The notes beneath the pieces were generated by a model. The model was not told where the DNA came from and searched no databases. It was given only the letters and a program-made list of their open reading frames with translations. Source: JADJLQ01 sp044227925 (lineage in GTDB: Bacteria; Bacteroidota; Bacteroidia; Chitinophagales; Saprospiraceae). Taken from it: a DNA stretch of 64,000 nucleotides. Each line of letters begins with the position of its first letter. The first letter of the stretch is position 1. The position numbers were made by a program, and so were the translations under genes. Positions 8,820 through 16,473 of this stretch are shown piece by piece. The stretch is taken from contig JBGAVW010000006.1 of NCBI GenBank assembly GCA_044227925.1, forward strand, positions 71,639-135,638, given 5' to 3'.

Positions 8820-9599
8820 ATGAATAGTCTGATATTATATTTGTTTTATATTTCTTCATTTTCATTCCCCTGTAAATCTCAATTTCACGATTCTACTAAT
8901 TCTGTGGTATTCTCTCATAATGATTATGCGCAAATCAGTCCATTCACAAATGCTTACCATAATAGAGTAGGCTATATCGAAGCAGATATTTATTTGCGCA
9001 ACGATAGCTTATTTATTGCACATGAGCCAGATGAAATAGATCCTGTTAGGACCTTGCAAAACAGCTACCTTGATTCGTTGTCAGCAAAAATAAAATTTAA
9101 TGGAGGTACGGTTTATCCTGAGCCCTCTAAATCGTTGGTATTAATGATTGATCTAAAAACCAATGGAGAGCTAACCATTCCTGTTTTAGTTCAGGCCCTG
9201 ATTTCATACCCTAACCTCATTGCAAGCAGAAATAATTTAAAAATAGTGTTGAGTGGAAGTATGCCTTTGCCTTCTATATGGGATACTTATCCGGACTACA
9301 TTTGGTTTGATGGCAGGCCTACTGTTGAGTACGATACTAATGCTTTAAAGAGGATTGCATTGGTGAGTACAAATTTTAAAAATTACAGCAATTGGGATGG
9401 TTCGGATTCTATCCCTATCCATGAAGATGAAAGGATTTTGGCTTTGATAGATCGTGTGCACACTATCAAAAAACCACTGCGATTTTGGGCAACTCCCGAT
9501 ACTGAAAATACATGGGCCTATTTACGTAAGCGAAAAGTGGATATTATAGGCACGGACAAAGTCAGTAAACTGTGTGCTTGGTTAGCTTTAACCAAGTGA
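8820..9599 (+). CDS. Exported PI-PLC/GDPD-superfamily phosphodiesterase-like protein
   Basis: This 259-residue protein has an N-terminal signal peptide (cleavage near residue 20). The start of a glycerophosphodiesterase/PI-PLC-type TIM barrel follows: His33 in 'SHNDY', Glu54 and Asp56 in 'YIEADIYL', and His68 in 'IAHEPDE' are the expected catalytic and metal residues. 'VLMIDLKTNGE' supplies a further barrel strand. Length matches short bacterial members of this superfamily. It would act in the periplasm or at the surface on glycerophosphodiesters or phosphoinositide-like lipids. It stands alone, convergent with the pseudouridine synthase gene 26 bases away. Substrate specificity cannot be read from sequence. 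Confidence 0.8.
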   Translation: MNSLILYLFYISSFSFPCKSQFHDSTNSVVFSHNDYAQISPFTNAYHNRVGYIEADIYLRNDSLFIAHEPDEIDPVRTLQNSYLDSLSAKIKFNGGTVYPEPSKSLVLMIDLKTNGELTIPVLVQALISYPNLIASRNNLKIVLSGSMPLPSIWDTYPDYIWFDGRPTVEYDTNALKRIALVSTNFKNYSNWDGSDSIPIHEDERILALIDRVHTIKKPLRFWATPDTENTWAYLRKRKVDIIGTDKVSKLCAWLALTK

Positions 9600-9625
9600 A
9601 CTTTCAACTGAGCTTATAGTCATCA

Positions 9626-10231
9626 TTACTTCCAATTTTTGATTTTCAATTTTGTAAAAAATAGTTCCTCCTCTATTTCCCTCACCTCACCGGGCTGCAG
9701 ATTATCCAATGAGAGGTCTTCTATACTTAGCCTGATCAGTCTTTTGCACTTATGCCTGACCGCTTTAGTCATTTTTCGTACCTGATGAAATTTTCCTTCC
9801 GTGATCGTAATTGTCAACCAGGTGACCGGTTCATATGCATTCTGATTTGTAGCAAATGGATAAAGTGATACTGGGTTGATTATTTTTTCAACTTTACATT
9901 CCGATGTTGCATATTCAATCCCGCCTTTAATCTCAATAGTGACCCCTTTGCGTATTTTTTCCACTGTTTCATCGGTTACGGAATGACTTACCTGCACCAG
10001 GTATGTCCTTTCATGAGGTATTGGACCCTGGAACAAGAGTTTGGTTACTTTTTTATTTGTAGTGAGCAGGAGTAATCCTTCAGAATCTTTGTCTAATCTG
10101 CCTATGGCGTGCGTGCCTTCGGGAAATGCATATTTCAGATCACCGAGTAAGCGTACAGCATGACTGCTTGTGAACTGAGAAACCATATCGTATGGTTTGT
10201 TGATTATGAAATACCGGTGCTGCGATGCCAT
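9626..10231 (-). CDS. rluE: RluE/RsuA-type 23S rRNA pseudouridine synthase
   Basis: This 201-residue protein contains the family's catalytic block 'GRLDKDSEGLLLLT' with catalytic Asp47, the opening 'YFIINKPYDMVSQF' and the late motif 'EGKFHQVRKM'. There is no N-terminal S4 domain, which favours RluE (pseudouridine 2457 in 23S rRNA) over RsuA or RluB. It is transcribed separately from pbpC, whose stop lies about 90 bases upstream of its start. The rluE name is by family resemblance; specificity is inferred. Confidence 0.85.
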   Translation of the reverse strand: MASQHRYFIINKPYDMVSQFTSSHAVRLLGDLKYAFPEGTHAIGRLDKDSEGLLLLTTNKKVTKLLFQGPIPHERTYLVQVSHSVTDETVEKIRKGVTIEIKGGIEYATSECKVEKIINPVSLYPFATNQNAYEPVTWLTITITEGKFHQVRKMTKAVRHKCKRLIRLSIEDLSLDNLQPGEVREIEEELFFTKLKIKNWK

Positions 10232-10319
10232 AAAATGCTAAAGTAGTAATTAATTGTTTTTAGTGGTGCATATAGGGTTACTTAACCAAACCAGTAAATG
10301 GAAATAAGTAAATAAAAAT

Positions 10320-12677
10320 TTATTTGCTTAAGACTTTAAATTGGAGTTTAATTTCATTTGCAAAACTATCTACTATAGTCATAGTATGATCACCCGGAGA
10401 AGTATTAAAAGAGACCTCGTGAAATGTACGTGTAGTGGTGTAGTAATTATCATCCAGATGCCAATGTACAGGAGTTTCCGGTCTTCTGTGTGCCAGCCGG
10501 AATACAACTTTACCAGGTAATCCATTTATATCTTTCGGGATATATATTGCACTATTATTTTCGGGTGAGATCATATTCATCATGGATTGATTTGATGTAC
10601 CTATACAGGAGGGATCCGGTAAAGGCATTTTTTCATATTCAGCATGCATCGGTGAATAATAGAATTCTGCCAAAGGAGGTAAAGTGAAAATATTTTTTTT
10701 AGATGTGCCGGTGGATACACAGGATTGATTTACTAAATTTCCTTTAGAATTAATCAAAATTTGTCTATGAAAATTACAGGGCATGCTGATGTTTTGATGT
10801 CTGCAGACTGTCACCGTATCTATGGATTCACAATAATCTGATGGTTTCATACCACTTTTACTGCAAACGGGGATTTCAATTAATTCATCCAGAGGGGGGG
10901 CAAATACCGTATTCGATTTATCACTCAGTTTGGAGGCAATATCAAATAAAATCGGTGCAGCTGCTTTTATGCCTAAGAGCCCTGGTCGACCTTCGCCGGA
11001 TGAATTACCAACCCAGACCCCGATAGTGTATTTGGCATTTACACCAATAGCCCAGGCATCTCTGAAACCAAAGCTGGTCCCGGTCTTCCATGCCAAAGGC
11101 ATTTGTGATGCAAATGAATCCCAATTACCCAGCTCATCGGGTCGCCGAACATCCTGCATTACCCGAAATGCATTATATATAGAGGCATTGCTGAATACGA
11201 CGGGTACATTACTAATTTGAGCCTTGCCAGCATATTTCGCTTTAATTAAATTAAAAGGTCTGATATCAGAATTAACATAGCTGTGATCATTCGAGTTAAA
11301 GTGAAGGAGGCTACGCCCCAAGGATGCATATGCTCCTGTAATATCCCAGAGCGAAGCTTCAGCACCTCCTAAGATTAGCGATAAGCCATAGTGACTTGCT
11401 GGTTTTGAAATCCCACGGATACCCAATTTTCTCAAATCAAAATGAAATTGTTCCAATCCATATTCTTTTAATAGTAATACAAATGGAATATTCAGGGATT
11501 GAATCAGGGCATCATCAGCTTGTACAGCACCCTGGTGTTGGAGGCTAAAGTTTTTTGGTTGGTAGCCATCGATTACCGATGGTATATCAAATAACAATGT
11601 GCCAGGTAAGATGGTCCCTCTGTATTGAGCACCCATATATAAAAAGGGTTTTAAGATGCTGCCTGTACTTCGCTGAGCCTGAATATGATCTACATCTTTA
11701 CTTTCAATGGTATTGGGTGCATTGCCGATGTAAGCCAACACATTGCCTGATTCCGTTTCGGCTACAACGATTCCTATATTATGTATTCTGTTGTTTGCTA
11801 ACGCAGTATAGTACCAGGATGCTAATTCGTTTAATTGGTGTTGAAGTGAATATTGTATCGTAGAAAAGAAATCAGATTGCTGCGGATGAGCCTGAATCAA
11901 ATGATTTAATGCATGAGGTGCTGTACTCGGCAGAGTTTTAGGAGCTGAAGGTATTTCTTCCAAAAGGGAAAGGTGATACGTAGCAGAATCTATTATATTT
12001 TTTGAGAGCAATTTTTTTAATAAAGCATTTCTTTTGATTTCAAGTTGGCCTCTGTTTTTACCAGGATGCATTAGTGAAGGGCTATTTGGTAATACCGCCA
12101 ATAAACTGGCTTCAGCCCAGGTTACTAATTCTGAGGGTTTTTCAAAATAACGCCAACAAGCTGATTCAAACCCAATCACATTAGCGCCAAATGGTGCTCT
12201 GCTGGCATAGTCGGTAAGAATCCGATCTTTTGAATATTTTAATTCCAATATTAATGCCCAGTAAATCTCTATAAGCTTGTTCGAAATATTTCTTTTCTTA
12301 TCAAAACCTCTCCTTAACCTGATGTTCTGCATACTGATGGTACTTCCCCCGGTTTTTATACTTCCGGACTTCAAATTGATCAGTAATGCCTTACAGATGC
12401 TGACAGGATTGACTCCAAAATGAAAATAAAAGTAATTGTCCTCAAATGTTACTAATGCTTTTTTATATTTAAACGGGAGGGTATCCAATGGTTTAAATCT
12501 CCATTGTTGGTCGTTTGCTACTCTGGCACCCAATAATTGCCCATCACTTGAAAATAGTATTTTAGCATATTCTGATTGAGGGTCTGGCAAGGTAACCAGA
12601 CCTATTCCAACAAATATTGAGCTAAATAAAACTAGATAGACTACTTTTTTTTTCAAGATACCATCTGTGAAATTCAA
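10320..12677 (-). CDS. pbpC: Penicillin-binding protein 1C (bifunctional peptidoglycan synthase)
   Basis: This 785-residue protein has one N-terminal membrane anchor and a GT51 glycosyltransferase domain (about 60-220; 'EDNYFYFHFGVN' and 'GGSTISMQNIRL', where most relatives have GASTITQQ). The transpeptidase domain follows (about 290-570), with SxxK in 'TGSILKPF', SxN in 'QSLNIPF' and KTG in 'AWKTGTSFGFRDAW'. The C-terminal ~90 residues resemble the BiPBP_C beta domain of PBP1C. The enzyme polymerises and cross-links glycan strands in the periplasm. Its start overlaps the stop of the RidA-like lipoprotein gene by four bases, so the two are translationally coupled. Confidence 0.94.
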   Translation of the reverse strand: MNFTDGILKKKVVYLVLFSSIFVGIGLVTLPDPQSEYAKILFSSDGQLLGARVANDQQWRFKPLDTLPFKYKKALVTFEDNYFYFHFGVNPVSICKALLINLKSGSIKTGGSTISMQNIRLRRGFDKKRNISNKLIEIYWALILELKYSKDRILTDYASRAPFGANVIGFESACWRYFEKPSELVTWAEASLLAVLPNSPSLMHPGKNRGQLEIKRNALLKKLLSKNIIDSATYHLSLLEEIPSAPKTLPSTAPHALNHLIQAHPQQSDFFSTIQYSLQHQLNELASWYYTALANNRIHNIGIVVAETESGNVLAYIGNAPNTIESKDVDHIQAQRSTGSILKPFLYMGAQYRGTILPGTLLFDIPSVIDGYQPKNFSLQHQGAVQADDALIQSLNIPFVLLLKEYGLEQFHFDLRKLGIRGISKPASHYGLSLILGGAEASLWDITGAYASLGRSLLHFNSNDHSYVNSDIRPFNLIKAKYAGKAQISNVPVVFSNASIYNAFRVMQDVRRPDELGNWDSFASQMPLAWKTGTSFGFRDAWAIGVNAKYTIGVWVGNSSGEGRPGLLGIKAAAPILFDIASKLSDKSNTVFAPPLDELIEIPVCSKSGMKPSDYCESIDTVTVCRHQNISMPCNFHRQILINSKGNLVNQSCVSTGTSKKNIFTLPPLAEFYYSPMHAEYEKMPLPDPSCIGTSNQSMMNMISPENNSAIYIPKDINGLPGKVVFRLAHRRPETPVHWHLDDNYYTTTRTFHEVSFNTSPGDHTMTIVDSFANEIKLQFKVLSK

Positions 12678-13231
12678 TCCTGAACTTCTACTATTATTTC
12701 TATTTCTACAGCAATATTACTTGGTAAAGAGCCCATACCCACTGCGCTTCGGGCATGCTTCCCTCTATCACCAAAAACCTTGACTAAAAAATCAGAACAG
12801 CCATTAATCACAGCGGGTTGATTTTTAAAATCGGCAGGACAATTTACCATTCCAAGCACTTTTACTATTCGCTTTACTTTGGAAAGGTCCCCAATTTCAT
12901 CCTTTAATGCTGCCAGGCATTGGATGGCTGCAAGCTTAGCAGCTTCATATCCCTCTTCGACGGTGAGATCCTGGCCTACTTTGCCGGTTACTAATGATCC
13001 ATCAGGTCTGTTAGGTCCCTTGCCGGCAGTATATACCAGGTTTCCGGTACGTACGGCATTTACGTAATTGGCCACAGGAGCACCTGCTTTGGGTATTACT
13101 ACACCAAGTTCTTTTAATTTTTCATCTGGAGTGACAGTATATAACATTGTTGAAGTTTTGTTTATAGACGATGTTTTGGGTGAGCAAGAGATAATTATAA
13201 TTGAAATGAATAAGAGAATGATATTTTTCAT
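12674..13231 (-). CDS. RidA (YjgF) family lipoprotein
   Basis: This 185-residue protein begins with a lipoprotein signal ('FISIIIISCSPK', Cys ~16), followed by a full RidA domain: 'YVNAVRTGNLVYTAGKGP', 'GYEAAKLAAIQCLAALKDEIG' and 'ARSAVGMGSLPSNIAVEIEI'. The domain keeps the arginine that RidA enzymes use to bind the imine/enamine carboxylate. Most RidA proteins are cytosolic and ~130 residues; here the domain should be membrane-anchored outside the cytoplasm. A four-base overlap couples it to pbpC. The deaminase function is family knowledge; activity in the periplasm is inference. Confidence 0.87.
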   Translation of the reverse strand: MKNIILLFISIIIISCSPKTSSINKTSTMLYTVTPDEKLKELGVVIPKAGAPVANYVNAVRTGNLVYTAGKGPNRPDGSLVTGKVGQDLTVEEGYEAAKLAAIQCLAALKDEIGDLSKVKRIVKVLGMVNCPADFKNQPAVINGCSDFLVKVFGDRGKHARSAVGMGSLPSNIAVEIEIIVEVQD

Positions 13232-13240
13232 AAGTTAAAT

Positions 13241-13561
13241 TTAAGCTTTTAATAGAGTTTTGATGTCAATTTTTTTAGTTTTTAAAAAAGCCTTCATCAC
13301 CCTGTCCCTGTATCCGGACCGAAGAGTAAACTGCCCGGCATTGATGGTACCACCTGTCAGGAAAATCCGTATTTATCTTTCAACCAATCACACCTGTCCC
13401 CCTCTTCACCTTGAGCAAGATTAATCCAATAAGAGTCAATTTCATCTTGCCCTTTAGAGCCATCGTGGCCCTGGGTGTATGCCAATTTGAGTATGCAAAA
13501 TTGCATTGAAGTTTAGGACAGGAGGTCGTCCATAAGTGCCATTTTCATAATATCGACGACC
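13241..13561 (-). pseudogene. Decayed VOC/PhnB-like (3-dmu-9_3-mt family) gene
   Basis: No single frame is open, but the minus strand encodes a recognisable C-terminal half. From about 13506 it reads 'AYTQGHDGSKGQDEIDSYW', then 'GEEGDRCDWLKDKYGFS', an in-frame TGA at 13357-13359 exactly where the family has Trp, then 'QVVPSMPGSLLFG'. After a frameshift near 13320 it continues 'YRDRVMKAFLKTKKIDIKTL' to a stop at 13241. These blocks match the PhnB-like VOC fold. Further upstream, another frame reads 'RRYYENGTYGRPP'. With a nonsense codon and at least two frame changes it should be inactive. The parent gene may survive elsewhere in the genome. Confidence 0.75.
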
Positions 13562-13644
13562 TAATGGTAAAGATACTTTAATGACTGGTTTGGAACTTCA
13601 GTTATTGACAACAATATATACATTACTGCAACCGCAATGGCCAA

Positions 13645-13674
13645 ATAAAAAAGGCCGACTATAGAGCCGGCCTT
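13645..13674 (-). terminator. Rho-independent terminator of the htrA-like gene
   Basis: The arms aaggccg (13651-13657) and cggcctt (13668-13674) form a hairpin which, read on the minus strand, is followed by TTTTTTATTT. It starts about 30 bases past the protease stop codon. Confidence 0.85.
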
Positions 13675-13704
13675 ACACAATCAATCAAAAAAATTATCAA
13701 TATT

Positions 13705-15165
13705 TTATCTGGGTCCAATGCCATAGAATATTCGTTGGTCGGATCCAGGATAAACTCCGGTAATTAATGACCCATCAATATTTTTTCGAAGTATTTCAAT
13801 TACTTCCGATGGTTTGGTCACTTGCTTTTTATCTATATGAGTGATAATAAATCCTTCTTCCATGTCATGGTCTGCCAGTAAGCCTGGTCTGAGATTATCT
13901 ACAACCACTCCGCCTTTTAATCCCAATTCAGCGGCTTCCTCTCTTCCGAGTTCTTTTAGATCAGCACCGAGTGAAAGGGCAAACTCATCCCGGGATTCTG
14001 GTGCACGAAGTGATGCTACCGTTCCTTCCAGATTTTGTAATTTGACTTTAAATTCTTTTTCCGTACCACTTCTGTTAATCTTTACTTTAATTTCATCTCC
14101 TATTCTATGACTTCCAACTATTTCTAATAAATCTGCACTGGAAGCTACTTTACGATCATTTATCGCAATCACGACATCATTGGGTTTGATACCGGCTTTT
14201 TCAGCAGCACTATTTGTGGTCACATTGGATATCAGAGCCCCTTCTGTAAGTTTTATACCTTGCTTTTTAGCATCCGGACTCTCAAGGCTGGCCACACTAA
14301 CACCCAGGTAGCCTCGCTGCGTACTTCCATATTGTATCAGGTCCGATACGACCCGGCTTGCAATATTCGCCGGTACAGCAAAACCATATCCGGCATAACT
14401 ACCTGTTTTGCTGGCAATGGCTGTGTTGATACCCACCAGATTTCCATTGAGGTCGACCAATGCACCACCACTATTGCCTGGATTGATAGCTGCATCCGTT
14501 TGTATAAAAGATTCTATTCCTCCCTGAGAGCGATCCATTAATGCTATGTCTCTGCCTTTCGCACTGACAATACCAGCTGTCACTGTAGAAGTAAGATTAA
14601 AAGGATTTCCGACTGCAAGTACCCACTGACCAACTTTCACCAAATCACTATTCGTAAATTTTAAAGTAGACAGGTCATTTCCATCAATTTTAATTACGGC
14701 TATATCTGTTTGAGGATCAGAGCCTATTAATTTAGCTTTAAACTTCCTTTTGTCATTTAATGTCACCTCGAGATCTTCTGCTCCATTAATCACGTGGTTA
14801 TTGGTCACAATAAAGCCTTCTGCATTTATAATCACTCCACTACCGGAACCCACGCTTGGATTATTAGGTACTCGGAATCTTCTGCCAAAGGGATCCTCAT
14901 AGATTTCAGCTTTTTGACCGGAAATACCGGAAGTAGATACTATGTGCACTACGGCACTGACTGATTTTTCAGCAATCCCGGTAAAGTCAAGCGGAACCGG
15001 GTTGCCCTGATCATCGAGGGTAAATAAAGCTTTTTGTACAGGTGAGCTATCCACATGTTCTATTACTATATTTTTTCGGGAACCATTCCATAAAGAATAC
15101 CCTCCCAGGACAAGCAGGCTCACTAAGAGAGCTAAGGCAAATTGACTGAATATTGTAGGTTTCAT
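13705..15165 (-). CDS. degQ: Periplasmic serine protease, DegP/DegQ/HtrA family
   Basis: This 486-residue protein has an N-terminal membrane/signal segment, a trypsin-like domain with catalytic His124 ('TNNHVI'), Asp154 ('QTDIAVI') and Ser232 ('GNSGGAL'), and two PDZ domains (first from 'RGYLGVSV' near 285, second around 400-480 with 'GLKGGVVVDNL'). The order and length are those of Do/DegQ-type envelope proteases that degrade or chaperone misfolded outer-membrane proteins. It is monocistronic, with a strong terminator downstream and a TAGATTTG -7 candidate about 25 bases before the ATG. The symbol is by family; DegP cannot be separated from DegQ here. Confidence 0.93.
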   Translation of the reverse strand: MKPTIFSQFALALLVSLLVLGGYSLWNGSRKNIVIEHVDSSPVQKALFTLDDQGNPVPLDFTGIAEKSVSAVVHIVSTSGISGQKAEIYEDPFGRRFRVPNNPSVGSGSGVIINAEGFIVTNNHVINGAEDLEVTLNDKRKFKAKLIGSDPQTDIAVIKIDGNDLSTLKFTNSDLVKVGQWVLAVGNPFNLTSTVTAGIVSAKGRDIALMDRSQGGIESFIQTDAAINPGNSGGALVDLNGNLVGINTAIASKTGSYAGYGFAVPANIASRVVSDLIQYGSTQRGYLGVSVASLESPDAKKQGIKLTEGALISNVTTNSAAEKAGIKPNDVVIAINDRKVASSADLLEIVGSHRIGDEIKVKINRSGTEKEFKVKLQNLEGTVASLRAPESRDEFALSLGADLKELGREEAAELGLKGGVVVDNLRPGLLADHDMEEGFIITHIDKKQVTKPSEVIEILRKNIDGSLITGVYPGSDQRIFYGIGPR

Positions 15166-15189
15166 AAATTTAATTGTTGTGATTAGTTA

Positions 15190-15197
15190 CAAATCTA
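15190..15197 (-). promoter_or_regulatory. TAnnTTTG -7 box upstream of htrA-like gene
   Basis: The minus strand reads TAGATTTG, 24 bases before the ATG at 15165. No matching TTG was found at the -33 distance, so this is a half-supported promoter. Confidence 0.35.
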
Positions 15198-15382
15198 ACT
15201 TCATAATGCGTAACATGTTTGATCCGGGTCTGACTTTAAAAGGAGATTAACTTGTATTAAATTTTTTTAACAGAAACCCAGTATAACTCAAAGGTTTGCT
15301 TAAAATTTTATCTGGTCTATACCGTTTTTAATTTCGTCGGCTAAATAGTATATAGCTAACGGATATTTTCTTATCATTGCCT

Positions 15383-16429
15383 ATGCCTCGTAAAAAACGA
15401 AAAGTAGGAGTGCCTCCCGGTACCCCTGTTTATACCGGAGAGAAAATTAATTTTTCGACTGAGTGGACATGCTATGTATACAATGATGACCAAATTGAAG
15501 AAATAAAGGACTATCAGTCTGTTAATTCTGAGACGCTAAACAATAAAGTACTTTGGCTGGATGTACGGGGTGTACATGAACCATCGTTGATCGAACAGAT
15601 AGCATTAAAATTTAATATTCATCCCCTTGCACTGGAAGATATACTGGATGTAGACCAAAGACCAAAGTTGGACGAATATGACGATAATATTTTTATTACT
15701 TTGCTGGCTTTGAAACTCGATAAGGAAACGGGATTGCTTATCAAAGAACAGGTGACCCTCTATTTTGGCCCTAATTTCCTGATATCCTTTCAGGAAGATG
15801 CTGATGATTTTTTAGCTGCTATCAGGGAGAGGTTACTGAATAAAAGAGGCAGGGTGAGGCAACGTGGATCGGATTACCTGGCATACAGCATTATAGACTT
15901 TGTGGTAGATTATTATTACGATGCGTTGGACTATATTGAAAAAAAGCTATCTGAGATAGATGAAAAATTGCACTTGAAAGAAAGTATAATTTCAAAAGAA
16001 GAATTACACGATCTAAAAATTCAGATTATCAGAATTCGAAAATCCATTTACCCCATGCGGGAAGTAATCAACAGATTTATCCGTACGGAAAACCAGATTA
16101 TTAATAAATCTACCGATGTTTATTTGAGGGATCTGGCAGACCACAGTATCCAGATAGCTGATATGTCCGAAACCTATCAGGATATGCTGAATTCATTACA
16201 TGACCTGTATCAGACTGAAATCAGTAATCGTATGAACAATGTAATGAAAATATTGACCATCATATCCACAATATTCATTCCTCTCACCTTTATTGTTGGC
16301 ATTTATGGAATGAATTTTAAGCATATGCCTGAACTGGAAACGAAGAATGGGTATTATATGGTATTATTAGCTATGTTCATGATAGCCATTGGTTTTTTGA
16401 TTTATTTTAAAAGGAAAAAATGGATATGA
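15383..16429 (+). CDS. corA: CorA-family magnesium/cobalt transporter
   Basis: This protein of about 348 residues has a large acidic cytosolic domain and two C-terminal membrane helices. The hallmark 'YGMNFKHMPEL' (GMN motif) lies at the end of the first helix and a basic tail 'YFKRKKWI' closes the protein. I start at the ATG at 15383, since the only earlier in-frame start is a TTG two codons upstream; the N-terminus is unusually basic ('MPRKKRKVGVPPG'). CorA forms a pentameric channel for Mg2+ (also Co2+/Ni2+) in the inner membrane. It lies 44 bases upstream of the trehalose gene on the same strand and may be co-transcribed with it. Confidence 0.93.
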   Translation: MPRKKRKVGVPPGTPVYTGEKINFSTEWTCYVYNDDQIEEIKDYQSVNSETLNNKVLWLDVRGVHEPSLIEQIALKFNIHPLALEDILDVDQRPKLDEYDDNIFITLLALKLDKETGLLIKEQVTLYFGPNFLISFQEDADDFLAAIRERLLNKRGRVRQRGSDYLAYSIIDFVVDYYYDALDYIEKKLSEIDEKLHLKESIISKEELHDLKIQIIRIRKSIYPMREVINRFIRTENQIINKSTDVYLRDLADHSIQIADMSETYQDMLNSLHDLYQTEISNRMNNVMKILTIISTIFIPLTFIVGIYGMNFKHMPELETKNGYYMVLLAMFMIAIGFLIYFKRKKWI

Positions 16430-16473
16430 AAATTTTTGATTTTTTTTATTCATTTAACGCTCTATAAGTAAAA

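Noticed and set aside
12879..13067. Plus-strand open frame antisense to the RidA-like gene
   Set aside because: Composition follows the codon pattern of the real minus-strand gene; no start context or similarity supports it.
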